Made by a program: the position numbers and the translations under genes. From Ureibacillus sinduriensis BLB-1 = JCM 15800 (lineage in GTDB: Bacteria; Bacillota; Bacilli; Bacillales_A; Planococcaceae), in the NCBI RefSeq assembly GCF_000772955.1, contig NZ_JPVO01000047.1:1-64000 (forward strand): a stretch of 64,000 nucleotides of DNA. Direction: 5' to 3'. Within the stretch, counting starts at the first letter, position 1; each line of letters opens with the position of its first letter. The notes beneath the pieces were generated by a model. That model ran no database searches, had not been told where the DNA came from, and saw only the letters and a list, made by a program, of their open reading frames with translations. Shown in pieces: positions 33,705 to 42,688 of this stretch.

Positions 33705-33852
33705 GAATAAATACTAGTATCGTATTGAAAATAATGTAAAATTGAATATGTAGTAAGAAAATGTACTGTTTATAAGGGTTCATTAATTTGAAATACACAT
33801 AAATAAACCATAATCTTAAGAATTTCTTCAGATTTATACAGACTATAATTTA
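33705..33852 (+). promoter_or_regulatory. Promoter region of the two-component operon, with 11-bp-spaced repeats
   Basis: CTTAAGAATTT, CTTCAGATTTA and TACAGACTATA succeed each other at 11-bp spacing (about 33815-33847) and run into TATAAT. Direct repeats one helical turn apart next to the -10 are what OmpR-type regulators bind, so autoregulation is likely. A diverged second copy lies at 30753-30893. Confidence 0.55.
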
Positions 33853-33901
33853 AGATTCAAGGTTTATGATAGGAACATAAGAAAAAGTTGAGGTGAGGGC
33901 A

Positions 33902-34603
33902 GTGGAGAAATTAACAGTGCTCGTTACAGATGATGATAAAGACATTCGTGATGGGATAGAAATTTATTTGAGAAATGAAGGCTATAATGTGCTGAAAGCC
34001 GCAGATGGAGTCGAGGCATTAACGTTATTGGAACAAAATGAAGTTCATTTAATCATTTTGGACATCATGATGCCGACGATGGATGGAATCACGGCCACAT
34101 TCAAAATTCGCACAGCCCGCAACATCCCCATCATCATGTTAAGTGCGAAAGCGGAAGATACCGACAAAATTCATGGACTTTCAGTGGGAGCCGACGATTA
34201 TATTACAAAACCATTCCACCCCCTTGAATTGCTCGCCCGAGTAAAATCACAACTGAGACGCTATGTGCAGCTAGGGACCTACAGCGGGAATCCGCAAAAA
34301 CAATCCAAGGTGGAAGTAAATGGATTGTCGATTGATCTGGATGCCAAAGAAGTGCGCTTGGATGGGGAAATCGTAAAACTAACCCCCATCGAGTACAAAA
34401 TTACGGAACTATTGCTAAAAAATGCAGGGCGTGTTTTTTCGATTAATGAAATTTACGAACTAGTTTGGAATGAAGAGGCATATAACGCGGAGAATGTGGT
34501 GGCAGTGCACATTCGGAAAATTCGTGAAAAAATCGAAACCGACCCGAAGAATCCTAGGTACTTAAAGGTTGTGTGGGGAATTGGATATAAAATTGAAAAG
34601 TAG
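33902..34603 (+). CDS. OmpR/PhoB-family response regulator
   Basis: This response regulator of about 233 residues has a receiver domain with acidic cluster TDDD, phospho-acceptor Asp in LIILDIMMP (about residue 54), and switch residues in IIMLSAKAED and ITKPFHP. The winged-helix effector domain covers about 130-233 (KLTPIEYKITELL, VVAVHIRKIREKIE). GTG 33902 is chosen because GAGGTG at 33890-33895 overlaps the earlier GTG 33893. It is paired with the sensor kinase at 34755. Signal unknown; cell-envelope stress systems have this regulator type. Confidence 0.92.
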   Translation: MEKLTVLVTDDDKDIRDGIEIYLRNEGYNVLKAADGVEALTLLEQNEVHLIILDIMMPTMDGITATFKIRTARNIPIIMLSAKAEDTDKIHGLSVGADDYITKPFHPLELLARVKSQLRRYVQLGTYSGNPQKQSKVEVNGLSIDLDAKEVRLDGEIVKLTPIEYKITELLLKNAGRVFSINEIYELVWNEEAYNAENVVAVHIRKIREKIETDPKNPRYLKVVWGIGYKIEK

Positions 34604-34736
34604 GATCGAGACAAGCCTAACAACGCTTAGCCTCATCGCCAGTGTTGTCGGTATGTTCTTTATCGTGACGAAAACGTGGCAGTTCATAAATGAACATATC
34701 GATGAAACGGTATTATTGATAGAGAAATTATTTTAG
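34593..34736 (+). CDS. Possible 47-residue membrane peptide between regulator and kinase
   Basis: An ORF from TTG 34593, overlapping the last 11 bases of the regulator gene, to TAG 34736. The product MKSRIETSLTTLSLIAS... has one hydrophobic helix (about 8-26) and an amphipathic acidic tail (NEHIDETVLLIEK). It fills nearly all the space between the two genes. Shine-Dalgarno is weak, so translation would depend on coupling. Could be a small modulator of the kinase or chance. Confidence 0.4.
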   Translation: MKSRIETSLTTLSLIASVVGMFFIVTKTWQFINEHIDETVLLIEKLF

Positions 34737-34754
34737 AAGGGGGTAAGCCAAACC

Positions 34755-36956
34755 GTGAAAATAAAAGGTAAATTACTCCTCATGCTTTTTCTTATAACTT
34801 GGTCAGCTTTTGCTGTCATTACATTTGTCAATCATTCACACAATTACTTATTTAAATCCTACTTTGATGCGGACTACTTTCAGTCATCCAGGGAGAGTTA
34901 CGTCGAACAGCTAGGGAAGTACGTACTAGCCCCGTTTGACGCGGAAGCAGCAAAAAAACAAATCGGTGTATCACAAGAAGAGATTGAAAATTACCGAAAT
35001 TACTTTGGAGGTCTAACTGAGCAAGTCGAAAACATCCGTGCGCAATATAGCGAACAAATCATGCAAGCGGAAGGTGCCCAAGATGCATCACTAAAGGATA
35101 TGCTTGTAGCAGAGCGTGATGCAAAAATAGCGGATATCAAGAAAAACTTTGAAAGTGACGAATATGTCGAAGAGAAAATTATAAAACTGAAAGAAAATGT
35201 CATTGATGAATACGCATCGGAACAAGCGAGCTTGCGACAAGATTTTCTGAACGAATTTACTTACTTCAACTATCATTTCGTCAATGTTGAAACAGGAGAA
35301 GTACTGGACTCTGGTCCGCAAGATAAAAATAATGTGTTCAGGGAACAATTTGGTGACGATAACCCATTTTTGACGGTCAACAAGGCAGTTTACATTGATG
35401 GTTACTCGAATGAATATATGAGCGGGCCGCTTTATATTGATGGAGAAGTCGAGAAATTTGAGGGCTCCATAACCCTCCCGAAATCGATGGTAAAAAGTGA
35501 TTCAAACTTTGCTTCGGAATACCATTCTTTCAAAATGGCCAAGATCATCTTCTTCATCGTATGGATTACGGGGATCATGACCATCGCGGCATTATTTACT
35601 GTTGCCAAGCCTTCAAAAGAGCACTTTAAAGGTTTGGAAAAAGCTCAATATGCTTTCCTAAGAATGCCGGTAGATGTCCGTATATTGCTTATCGTCATTG
35701 CAGCATTTGTGTGGGTGGCATTAATCAGCAGCACCTCCAACACGATCGGGAATCTATTTTATTTTAGACACAATATATTGAGTGCTGTCTTCGAAATGAT
35801 CATGAATCTTTTCTTTATGTATCTGGCGGTATCGGCCAGCATAATTGGGGCCATTTGGATTTTTGAATCTGTTAATTCAGAAGAAAAAGTGAAACAACAA
35901 ATAAGACATGCAATGCTCTACCGTTTATCGGAAGGGATGCAAGATTTGTTCCTGAACCGATCCGTCGGGTTGCAGGCAATCGGGATTTTAGGGGTTTCGT
36001 TCCTGGCGGGCATTGGATTCGTCGGGGCTGGCTATGGCGGGGGAGAATTAGTAATCATTTATATTTTGCTCTTTTTCTTTATCGCTTTACCGGCTGTCTT
36101 GGTCTTCCTTCGCCATATGGGGTACCTCAATCGCATTATGAAACAAACGCAAGAGATGGCGGCGGGACGTTTAACGTCTGAAATTAAAGTGAAAGGAAGA
36201 TCAATCTTTGCAAAGCATGCTGCAAATTTGAATTCCTTGCGTGAAGGTGTACGAAATTCGATGTCCGAACAAGCCAAAAGCGAAAGGCTGAAAACAGAGC
36301 TCATTACGAACGTCAGCCACGACTTAAGAACACCGTTAACGTCAATAATCACGTATACGGACTTGTTGAAAAATCCGAACTTGTCAGACGAAGAGCGTAA
36401 ACAGTATATAGATGTGCTGGATAAGAAGTCGGCGCGCTTAAAAACTCTGATAGAAGATTTGTTCGAAGTATCCAAAATGGCAAGCGGCAATATTGAAATT
36501 ACGAGGCAACATCTTGACCTGACTTTATTAATGAAACAATTAATAGGTGAACATGAAGAGGAATTTGCCAAATCGAATTTTGACTTGCGTGTATCAATGC
36601 CTAAACAGCCCCTATTTGCCTATGTAGATGGACAGAAAATGTGGCGTGTGATTGATAATCTGCTTGTGAATGCAATGAAATATTCACTGGAAGGAACAAG
36701 GATTTATTTGACTTTAAAGCAGACGGGTTCTGCAGCGGAAATCACGGTAAAAAATGTATCAAAATATGAACTTACCGAAAATGTCGAAGAACTGACTGAG
36801 CGCTTTAAACGGGCGGATGCTTCCCGCCATACGGATGGGTCCGGTTTAGGGCTTGCCATTGCGCAATCCATCGTCGATTTACACAATGGCCGATTAACCA
36901 TCGAGGTAGATGGCGATTTATTTAAAGTAACCGTATTAGTTCCAATTGAGTATTGA
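34755..36956 (+). CDS. Large multi-helix sensor histidine kinase
   Basis: A 733-residue kinase. One N-terminal helix (7-25), then about 240 extracellular residues including a long charged coiled-coil-like stretch (about 70-165) and a small domain, then five or six helices (about 265-455), HAMP-like region, HisKA with phospho-His in NVSHDLRTPLTS (about 522), and HATPase with N-box VIDNLLVNAMKYS and G-box TDGSGLGLAI. GTG start with GAAGGGGG upstream. The extra-large membrane section is unusual and resembles kinases of antimicrobial-peptide or envelope-stress systems. Confidence 0.92.
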   Translation: MKIKGKLLLMLFLITWSAFAVITFVNHSHNYLFKSYFDADYFQSSRESYVEQLGKYVLAPFDAEAAKKQIGVSQEEIENYRNYFGGLTEQVENIRAQYSEQIMQAEGAQDASLKDMLVAERDAKIADIKKNFESDEYVEEKIIKLKENVIDEYASEQASLRQDFLNEFTYFNYHFVNVETGEVLDSGPQDKNNVFREQFGDDNPFLTVNKAVYIDGYSNEYMSGPLYIDGEVEKFEGSITLPKSMVKSDSNFASEYHSFKMAKIIFFIVWITGIMTIAALFTVAKPSKEHFKGLEKAQYAFLRMPVDVRILLIVIAAFVWVALISSTSNTIGNLFYFRHNILSAVFEMIMNLFFMYLAVSASIIGAIWIFESVNSEEKVKQQIRHAMLYRLSEGMQDLFLNRSVGLQAIGILGVSFLAGIGFVGAGYGGGELVIIYILLFFFIALPAVLVFLRHMGYLNRIMKQTQEMAAGRLTSEIKVKGRSIFAKHAANLNSLREGVRNSMSEQAKSERLKTELITNVSHDLRTPLTSIITYTDLLKNPNLSDEERKQYIDVLDKKSARLKTLIEDLFEVSKMASGNIEITRQHLDLTLLMKQLIGEHEEEFAKSNFDLRVSMPKQPLFAYVDGQKMWRVIDNLLVNAMKYSLEGTRIYLTLKQTGSAAEITVKNVSKYELTENVEELTERFKRADASRHTDGSGLGLAIAQSIVDLHNGRLTIEVDGDLFKVTVLVPIEY

Positions 36957-36974
36957 TATAGCGAACAATCCTGA

Positions 36975-37010
36975 GGAGAAAAACGTAGATCGTTTTTCTC
37001 CCTTTTTTTA
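36975..37010 (+). terminator. Terminator of the two-component operon
   Basis: The stem GGAGAAAAACG/CGTTTTTCTCC is followed by seven T. The interval 37011-37255 shows no gene. Confidence 0.9.
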
Positions 37011-37255
37011 TTATTCGAAGAGGTGGAGGGTCTGGGATTTTCATGTGAAAAGTGCTGCATGGGGTGGATAGGGCGGAATGCTACTGGGGCGTCTTGAATT
37101 TTCGCCAAGAAAAAGAACGCTCCATCTATCCGGGTTCGCTTCATCTTCATTCTTCTGAAAACAAAAAATCCCCCGACTCCAAATTCCACAAAACCGCTGG
37201 AAATGAACAAACAATTCCAAAATGGTATACTTTTTTATATTGAATATGGGGGGAT

Positions 37256-38341
37256 ATGCATATGGGGAGGATTCTGGGCATAACAATAGCGCTCATTCTA
37301 TATAGTGCGATTACGGCTTATTTAGGAATGAATTTGAAAAAGTGGCTTGAAGCAATTCATTTGTTCCGTTGGCCGATCGTTTATTGGAGTATCTTGTTTT
37401 TAATTTCATTCAGTTTTCTTATTGGAAGAATGCACGATATTCTCGGACCTTTATCGGTTGTGGGGAATTATTGGATGTTCTTTTTTGAGTACGGCCTTAT
37501 ATTATGTATCATCGCCAATCTCTTTATCACTTTTACGCCTTATAAAAATGTGACTGTTGTCGGCTCTGTTGTCGTGGGGCTTTTGGTCGCTCTATTTGCG
37601 TGGGGTACATACAATGCGTATTCACCGGTAGTTCGAAATTTGGAGATTTCCATCGATAAGCCAGGTGAGCCAATGAGATTGGTGGTGGCCTCGGATTTTC
37701 ATCTGGGAGTTCTTTCGCATAAAAACCATTTGCAAAAATTTGTGGATTTATCCAATGAGGCCAATCCGGACGCAGTACTATTAGTAGGGGATATTGTGGA
37801 TGATGATCCTGTCTGGTTTGTGGATGAGGGGATGGATCAAGTGATGAATCAGCTGAAAGCAACATATGGTGTTTATGGAGTGCTTGGAAATCATGAATAC
37901 TATGGAGGGAAAATCCCGCAATTTATCGACGAAATGAAGGGTTCCAATGTCCAAATCTTAATGGATGAAACCATATTGGTTGGAAATCGTTTTTATCTAA
38001 CGGGCCAGGAAGACGCAACAAACGATAAACGAAAGAAAATACAAGAATTGAAGCCGGAAAATGCGGTTATGCCATGGGTTGTCATGAACCATACCCCGTA
38101 CGATTTGCATGAGCCGCAGGATGCGGGCGTTGACCTTCATTTATCGGGGCATACGCATTTAGGGCAATTATGGCCGAATAATTTTATTACGAACCAGATT
38201 TTCGAATTGGATTATGGCCATATGAAAAAAGGGGACATGCATGCCCTTGTATCCTCGGGGTTTGGTTTTTGGGGGCCGCCGATGCGAATCGGAAGCCGTT
38301 CGGAATTGTGGGTAGTGGATATCACATTCAAAGAGAGTTAG
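37256..38341 (+). CDS. Membrane-anchored calcineurin-like metallophosphoesterase
   Basis: A 361-residue protein with about four N-terminal helices (residues 5-125), then a metallophosphoesterase domain with ASDFHLG, LLVGDIVDDD, GVLGNHEYYGG, VMNHTPYDL and HLSGHTHLGQLWP, the complete dimetal site. Related to YkuE/YkoQ-type phosphoesterases of Bacillus, the former acting at the wall side. Substrate unknown; may be a lipid or wall-linked phosphate. Monocistronic. Confidence 0.9.
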   Translation: MHMGRILGITIALILYSAITAYLGMNLKKWLEAIHLFRWPIVYWSILFLISFSFLIGRMHDILGPLSVVGNYWMFFFEYGLILCIIANLFITFTPYKNVTVVGSVVVGLLVALFAWGTYNAYSPVVRNLEISIDKPGEPMRLVVASDFHLGVLSHKNHLQKFVDLSNEANPDAVLLVGDIVDDDPVWFVDEGMDQVMNQLKATYGVYGVLGNHEYYGGKIPQFIDEMKGSNVQILMDETILVGNRFYLTGQEDATNDKRKKIQELKPENAVMPWVVMNHTPYDLHEPQDAGVDLHLSGHTHLGQLWPNNFITNQIFELDYGHMKKGDMHALVSSGFGFWGPPMRIGSRSELWVVDITFKES

Positions 38342-38467
38342 TCGCAGTTGCAGCCAGGGACGTATGGACAACAAAAAGTGCATCATGTATTGTAAATTAA
38401 GTAAATTAAATAGTTACGTAGAATTGCGTAATGGATGGAAAAAAATGATGAGGAGTTAAAACAACGT

Positions 38468-39295
38468 ATGGAATTTTTTGATTTAATGAAAGCCATTATC
38501 CTCGGATTTGTTGAGGGGATGACGGAATTCGCGCCCGTTTCGTCTACGGGGCATATGATTATTGTCGATGACTTATGGCTCAATACTAAGGAGTTTTTAG
38601 GGAGTGGGTCGGCAAATACCTTTAAAATTGTCATTCAACTAGGTTCCATTTTGGCCGTTGTATTCGTCATGTGGAAACGGATGCTTAGTTTGGTCGGCTT
38701 ATATAAAATTAAAGGACAAACAGCCTCCCGTAAATTTAACTTGGGACATGTTATTGCCGGTATTATCCCAGCCGGAGTATTGGGCGTATTATTTGAAGAC
38801 TTTATCGACGAAAATCTTTTCTCCACTAATACGGTAATCATTGGTTTGATTATCGGGGCGATCTGGATGATTATTGCCGATCGGTTTGGAGAAAGAAAAA
38901 CGATGATCACCTCATTGGACGACATTTCCTATGGTAAAGCGTTCAAAATCGGGTTAATTCAATGTTTATCTCTATGGCCAGGTTTCTCCCGATCCGGTGC
39001 TACCATTTCAGGAGGGGTAATGCTTGGGCTGGACCATAAAACAGCTGCCGACTTTACCTTCATTATGGCGGTTCCGATTATGGCGGGGGCAAGTGGTTTA
39101 TCGTTGATAAAAAACTGGAGCGACCTAGAACCGAGCCATACAGGTTTTTATATCCTTGGCTTTATTAGTGCCTTCGTGTTTGCCTTAATTGCGATTAAAT
39201 TCTTCTTAAGACTTATTTCAAAGGTCAAACTTGTACCATTTGCAATTTACCGTATTGTTCTGGCGGTTGTGTTAATCGTAGTTTTATATTTATAG
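38468..39295 (+). CDS. uppP: Undecaprenyl-diphosphatase
   Basis: This 275-residue BacA/UppP membrane phosphatase recycles the peptidoglycan lipid carrier by removing one phosphate from undecaprenyl pyrophosphate. Motif 1 is GFVEGMTEFAPVSSTGHM; motif 2 is LWPGFSRSGATISGG; eight helices. ATG 38468 (GAGGAG 12 nt upstream) fits family length better than ATG 38435, though ATG 38486 is also possible. The EGMTEFA variant (usual EGLTEFL) suggests one of several paralogues; such proteins confer some bacitracin tolerance. Confidence 0.93.
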   Translation: MEFFDLMKAIILGFVEGMTEFAPVSSTGHMIIVDDLWLNTKEFLGSGSANTFKIVIQLGSILAVVFVMWKRMLSLVGLYKIKGQTASRKFNLGHVIAGIIPAGVLGVLFEDFIDENLFSTNTVIIGLIIGAIWMIIADRFGERKTMITSLDDISYGKAFKIGLIQCLSLWPGFSRSGATISGGVMLGLDHKTAADFTFIMAVPIMAGASGLSLIKNWSDLEPSHTGFYILGFISAFVFALIAIKFFLRLISKVKLVPFAIYRIVLAVVLIVVLYL

Positions 39296-39452
39296 TAATG
39301 CGTTCGTCTCAAAAGAAGGTAATTCTTTTGGGACGTTTTTTATTTTGTGTTGAATGATTTGTTATCATTCGGTTTGTCGATTCAGCTTATTCATCTTTTA
39401 AATTATGACATCATCTTACACTTTTCTTCATACTATAGTTTGGGGTGAGAAA

Positions 39453-39890
39453 ATGGCGAGAGTAAAATTCAGAGATAAGGACGTTGACTTAATTGCAAGG
39501 ATGATGAGGGCGGAAGCAGAAGGTGAAGGCAATCAAGGGATGCTCTATGTGGGCAATGTCATTGTGAACCGGCTTGCCGCCAATTGTTTGGACTTCAGGG
39601 ATTTACGATCGATTGAGGATGTCATCTTTCAGGTGCAGGGCGGAAATTATTCTTTTGAAGCGGTGCAAAAGGGAAATTTATTTTATAACCGGGCCAGGGA
39701 AAACGAACAAAGATTAGCGAGACAAGTTTTGAATTATTGGAGGCAACAACCGGGAAAATACGCGCTTTGGTATTTTAATCCTTATGCACCATGTCCAGAT
39801 ACTTGGTACAGTCAACCGTTTGCCGGTCAATTTAAAAATCATTGCTATTATGAACCGGCTGCTGGTACTTGCCCAGGAGTTTATACGTAA
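39453..39890 (+). CDS. cwlJ: Spore cortex-lytic hydrolase CwlJ
   Basis: This 145-residue SleB-family hydrolase corresponds to CwlJ, which degrades spore cortex during germination. Features are LIARMMRAEAEGEGNQGMLYVGNV with the catalytic Glu region, VNRLAANC, and the ALWYFNPYAPCPDTWYSQP C-terminal block. ATG 39453 follows GGGGTGAG; the earlier in-frame ATG 39405 would add 16 unlike residues. In B. subtilis it is next to gerQ, absent here. A mother-cell (sigma-E/K) promoter is expected but not identified. The terminator is at 39949-39978. Confidence 0.93.
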   Translation: MARVKFRDKDVDLIARMMRAEAEGEGNQGMLYVGNVIVNRLAANCLDFRDLRSIEDVIFQVQGGNYSFEAVQKGNLFYNRARENEQRLARQVLNYWRQQPGKYALWYFNPYAPCPDTWYSQPFAGQFKNHCYYEPAAGTCPGVYT

Positions 39891-39948
39891 ATCGGCAAAA
39901 AGTACATTTTCTCCGATTAACTGAACTAGAACATATTATCGCCAAAGG

Positions 39949-39978
39949 GGGACTTCCTGATAAAAGGAGTTCCTTTTT
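39949..39978 (+). terminator. Terminator after cwlJ
   Basis: The imperfect stem GGGACTTCC/GGAGTTCC is followed by six T. The remaining 39979-40152 shows no gene. Confidence 0.6.
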
Positions 39979-40152
39979 TAATTAGTGGAGATGCATTTAC
40001 TTCAGGTACCGGATGGGCCATCTGTGATATCAATGGGGTGGTGAATTAGGGAGGACTCTGTAGTTTTGCGCGAAGGGTGTTGTCGAATACTTGGACACTG
40101 TGTCTACAGCTTGGAAGGCATCTACGCTAAAAAGTTGCAGCAGGTCTATAAT

Positions 40153-40192
40153 AAAAATGTGAAGGTCTCCCGCAATAGGAGACCTCCACATT
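40153..40192 (-). terminator. Terminator of the AIM24-family gene
   Basis: A 14-bp stem with one G-T-type mismatch (ATGTGGAGGTCTCC with GGAGACCTTCACAT on the minus strand) is followed by five T. Confidence 0.88.
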
Positions 40193-40202
40193 TGGATAAC
40201 AA

Positions 40203-41003
40203 TTACTTATTGAACATATTAAACAAGCCGCCGATTCCGCCTTCACCGGCACTTTGCCCCCCTCCGCCTTGAGAAACAGGTGCAGCGGCAAATACCCGGC
40301 TAGCTAGACGGCTAAATGGTAATGATTGAACCCAAACAGTACCTGGACCGCGCAAAGAAGCTAGGAAAATACCTTCTCCGCCGAATAGTGCAGTTTTCAC
40401 GCCGCCAACAGGCTGAATGTCATAATCCACATCCGAAGTCATGGCGACAAGACAGCCAGTATCGACCAGGATCTTTTGTCCGGGTTGCAGGCCAATTCTT
40501 TTGATTGCTCCACTTGCATGGATGAACGCCATGCCGTCACCTTCAAGCTTTTGCATGATGAAGCCTTCCCCACCGAAGAAACCAACCCCGATTTTACGTT
40601 GGAACTCGATCCCGATTGAGACTCCCTTTGCCGCAGCTAAGAAAGCATCTTTCTGACAAATGATTTTGCCGTTGTAGACACTTAAATCCATCGGGATGAT
40701 TTTACCGGGATATGGAGAAGCAAAATAAACATGTCTTTTCCCTTGGCCGACATTTGTGAATGTAGTCATGAATAAACTTTCACCAGTCAGCATGCGTTTC
40801 CCGGCACCCATTAATTTCCCCATTAAGCCGCCACCGCCGCCGTTACTTGAACCATCCCCAAAAATTGTTTCCATTTTAATTGCTTCATCCATCATCATTA
40901 AGCTACCTGCTTCAGCAATGGCTGTTTCGTTCGGGTCCAACTCCACTTCAACGTATTGCATATCATCGCCGTACAATTTGTAATCTATTTCATGATTGTT
41001 CAT
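40203..41003 (-). CDS. AIM24/TIGR00266 family protein
   Basis: A 266-residue all-beta protein of the AIM24/TIGR00266 family, with repeated strands such as LVDTGCLVAMTSDVDYDIQ and LFGGEGIFLASLRGPGTVWVQS near the C-terminus, plus Gly-rich insertions (about 52-62) and tail. AGGAGG precedes ATG by 9 nt. Family is widespread in bacteria without an assigned reaction. Monocistronic. Confidence 0.88.
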   Translation of the reverse strand: MNNHEIDYKLYGDDMQYVEVELDPNETAIAEAGSLMMMDEAIKMETIFGDGSSNGGGGGLMGKLMGAGKRMLTGESLFMTTFTNVGQGKRHVYFASPYPGKIIPMDLSVYNGKIICQKDAFLAAAKGVSIGIEFQRKIGVGFFGGEGFIMQKLEGDGMAFIHASGAIKRIGLQPGQKILVDTGCLVAMTSDVDYDIQPVGGVKTALFGGEGIFLASLRGPGTVWVQSLPFSRLASRVFAAAPVSQGGGGQSAGEGGIGGLFNMFNK

Positions 41004-41187
41004 TATTCATATCCTCCTAGTTTTTATAATAAATATATACCATCTAAGGTTACGTTTTCCTTCTTTAAAAAGTTTCATCTAATAAATTTTACTTTGCATT
41101 AATAATCTATAAAGAGGTTTTATGAAGAAAATGGAGAATAAAGAACAATATAATGGTCTATTCGAGCTAGATTGTGAGGAGGATGTT

Positions 41188-42669
41188 ATGGAACTTCAAA
41201 ACTTTATCGGTGGTAAATGGACATCTAATGAGGAACTTGAAACAATTCCTGTTGTGAATCCGGCAAACAACGAACAACTTGCAACTGTGCCGCTTTCAAC
41301 AAAACAACAAGTGGCTAAAGCCGTAGCTGCCGCAAAAAAGGCTCAGAGATCTTGGGCGCGTATACCGGCACCAAAACGAGCGGATTATTTATATGAAATT
41401 GGACACAAATTGAAAGAAAAGAAGGAATATCTTGCCCAAGTTTTAACAAAGGAAATGGGGAAGGTAATCGAAGAGGCACGTGGAGAGGTTCAAGAAGGTA
41501 TCGATATGGCGTTTTATATGGCTGGTGAAGGGAGACGGTTGTTTGGTGAAACAACACCTTCCGAGCTTGCGGATAAATTCGCCATGAGTGTTCGGGCACC
41601 GATTGGAGTGGTTGGGCTTATTACACCATGGAATTTTCCAATTGCCATTGCGACGTGGAAATCCTTCCCTGCACTTGTGGCTGGAAATACCTTTGTCTGG
41701 AAACCGGCGACCGAAACCCCGATGATGGCCTATGAAATGGCAAAAATATTCGAAGAAGTAGGCTTGCCTGACGGAGTGGCCAATGTTGTTTTTGGGGCTG
41801 GTTCTACTGTAGGGACTGAATTAATAGAGCATCCGGATGTAAAAGTGATCTCCTTTACCGGGTCGACTGAAACAGGCAGCAAAATAGCTGAATTAGGTGG
41901 CAGACACTTGAAGAAAGTCTCGCTTGAAATGGGCGGAAAAAACGCTGTGATCGTCATGGAAGATGCGGACTTGCAATTAGCCGTTGAAGGCATCGTCTGG
42001 AGTGCTTTTGGGACTGCAGGTCAACGTTGTACGGCATGCAGTCGGGTTATCGTGCATAAAGATGTGAAAAACAAACTGCAGCAAATGCTTGTTGAAGAGA
42101 TTCGTAAGTTAACGATCGGCGATGGCCTTGATGAGGATAATAAAATAGGGCCGGTAATTAATGGGGCTGCCCTGGAGAAAATCAATCACTATGTTCAAGT
42201 CGGAAAACAAGAAGGAGCTACACTACTCATTGGGGGAAAATCGTTAACATCGCCGCCGTATAATAAGGGTTTTTACTTTGAGCCAACCGTTTTTACAAAT
42301 GTGAAAAATGATATGATCATTGCCCAGGAGGAGATTTTTGGTCCTGTCCTAAGCATCATCGAAGTGGCTGATTTGGAAGAAGCCATTGAAGTGAACAACA
42401 GTGTGAAATTCGGCTTGTCGAGTTCCATTTTCTCACGAGACGTCAATAAAATATTCAAGGCCCAAAGAGATTTGGATACGGGCATCGTATATGTCAATGC
42501 AGGCACTACAGGAGCGGAAATCCATTTGCCTTTTGGTGGTACAAAAGGGACCGGGAATGGACACCGCGACTCAGGTCAAGCGGCTTTGGACGTCTATACA
42601 GAGTGGAAAAGTATATACGTGGACTATAGCGGGAAACTTCAACGGGCGCAAATTGACACTGGAAACTAA
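41188..42669 (+). CDS. Aldehyde dehydrogenase, probable aminoadipate-semialdehyde type
   Basis: This 493-residue ALDH has [34 protein letters not shown], catalytic Glu in LEMGGKNAV and catalytic Cys in [13 protein letters not shown] 41188 has AGGAGG 5 nt upstream and begins [11 protein letters not shown] as typical; in-frame ATG 41122 is less likely. A saccharopine-dehydrogenase-family gene follows 19 nt later, so the natural substrate may be 2-aminoadipate 6-semialdehyde. That substrate is inference from context. Confidence 0.9.
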   Translation: MELQNFIGGKWTSNEELETIPVVNPANNEQLATVPLSTKQQVAKAVAAAKKAQRSWARIPAPKRADYLYEIGHKLKEKKEYLAQVLTKEMGKVIEEARGEVQEGIDMAFYMAGEGRRLFGETTPSELADKFAMSVRAPIGVVGLITPWNFPIAIATWKSFPALVAGNTFVWKPATETPMMAYEMAKIFEEVGLPDGVANVVFGAGSTVGTELIEHPDVKVISFTGSTETGSKIAELGGRHLKKVSLEMGGKNAVIVMEDADLQLAVEGIVWSAFGTAGQRCTACSRVIVHKDVKNKLQQMLVEEIRKLTIGDGLDEDNKIGPVINGAALEKINHYVQVGKQEGATLLIGGKSLTSPPYNKGFYFEPTVFTNVKNDMIIAQEEIFGPVLSIIEVADLEEAIEVNNSVKFGLSSSIFSRDVNKIFKAQRDLDTGIVYVNAGTTGAEIHLPFGGTKGTGNGHRDSGQAALDVYTEWKSIYVDYSGKLQRAQIDTGN

Positions 42670-42688
42670 ACAGCGAAAGGGGATGTGT

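Noticed and set aside
37021-37255. Coding frame or RNA gene before the metallophosphoesterase
   Set aside because: Frames lack start signals, and the GGATAG/CTATCC pairing is too weak and distant to call.
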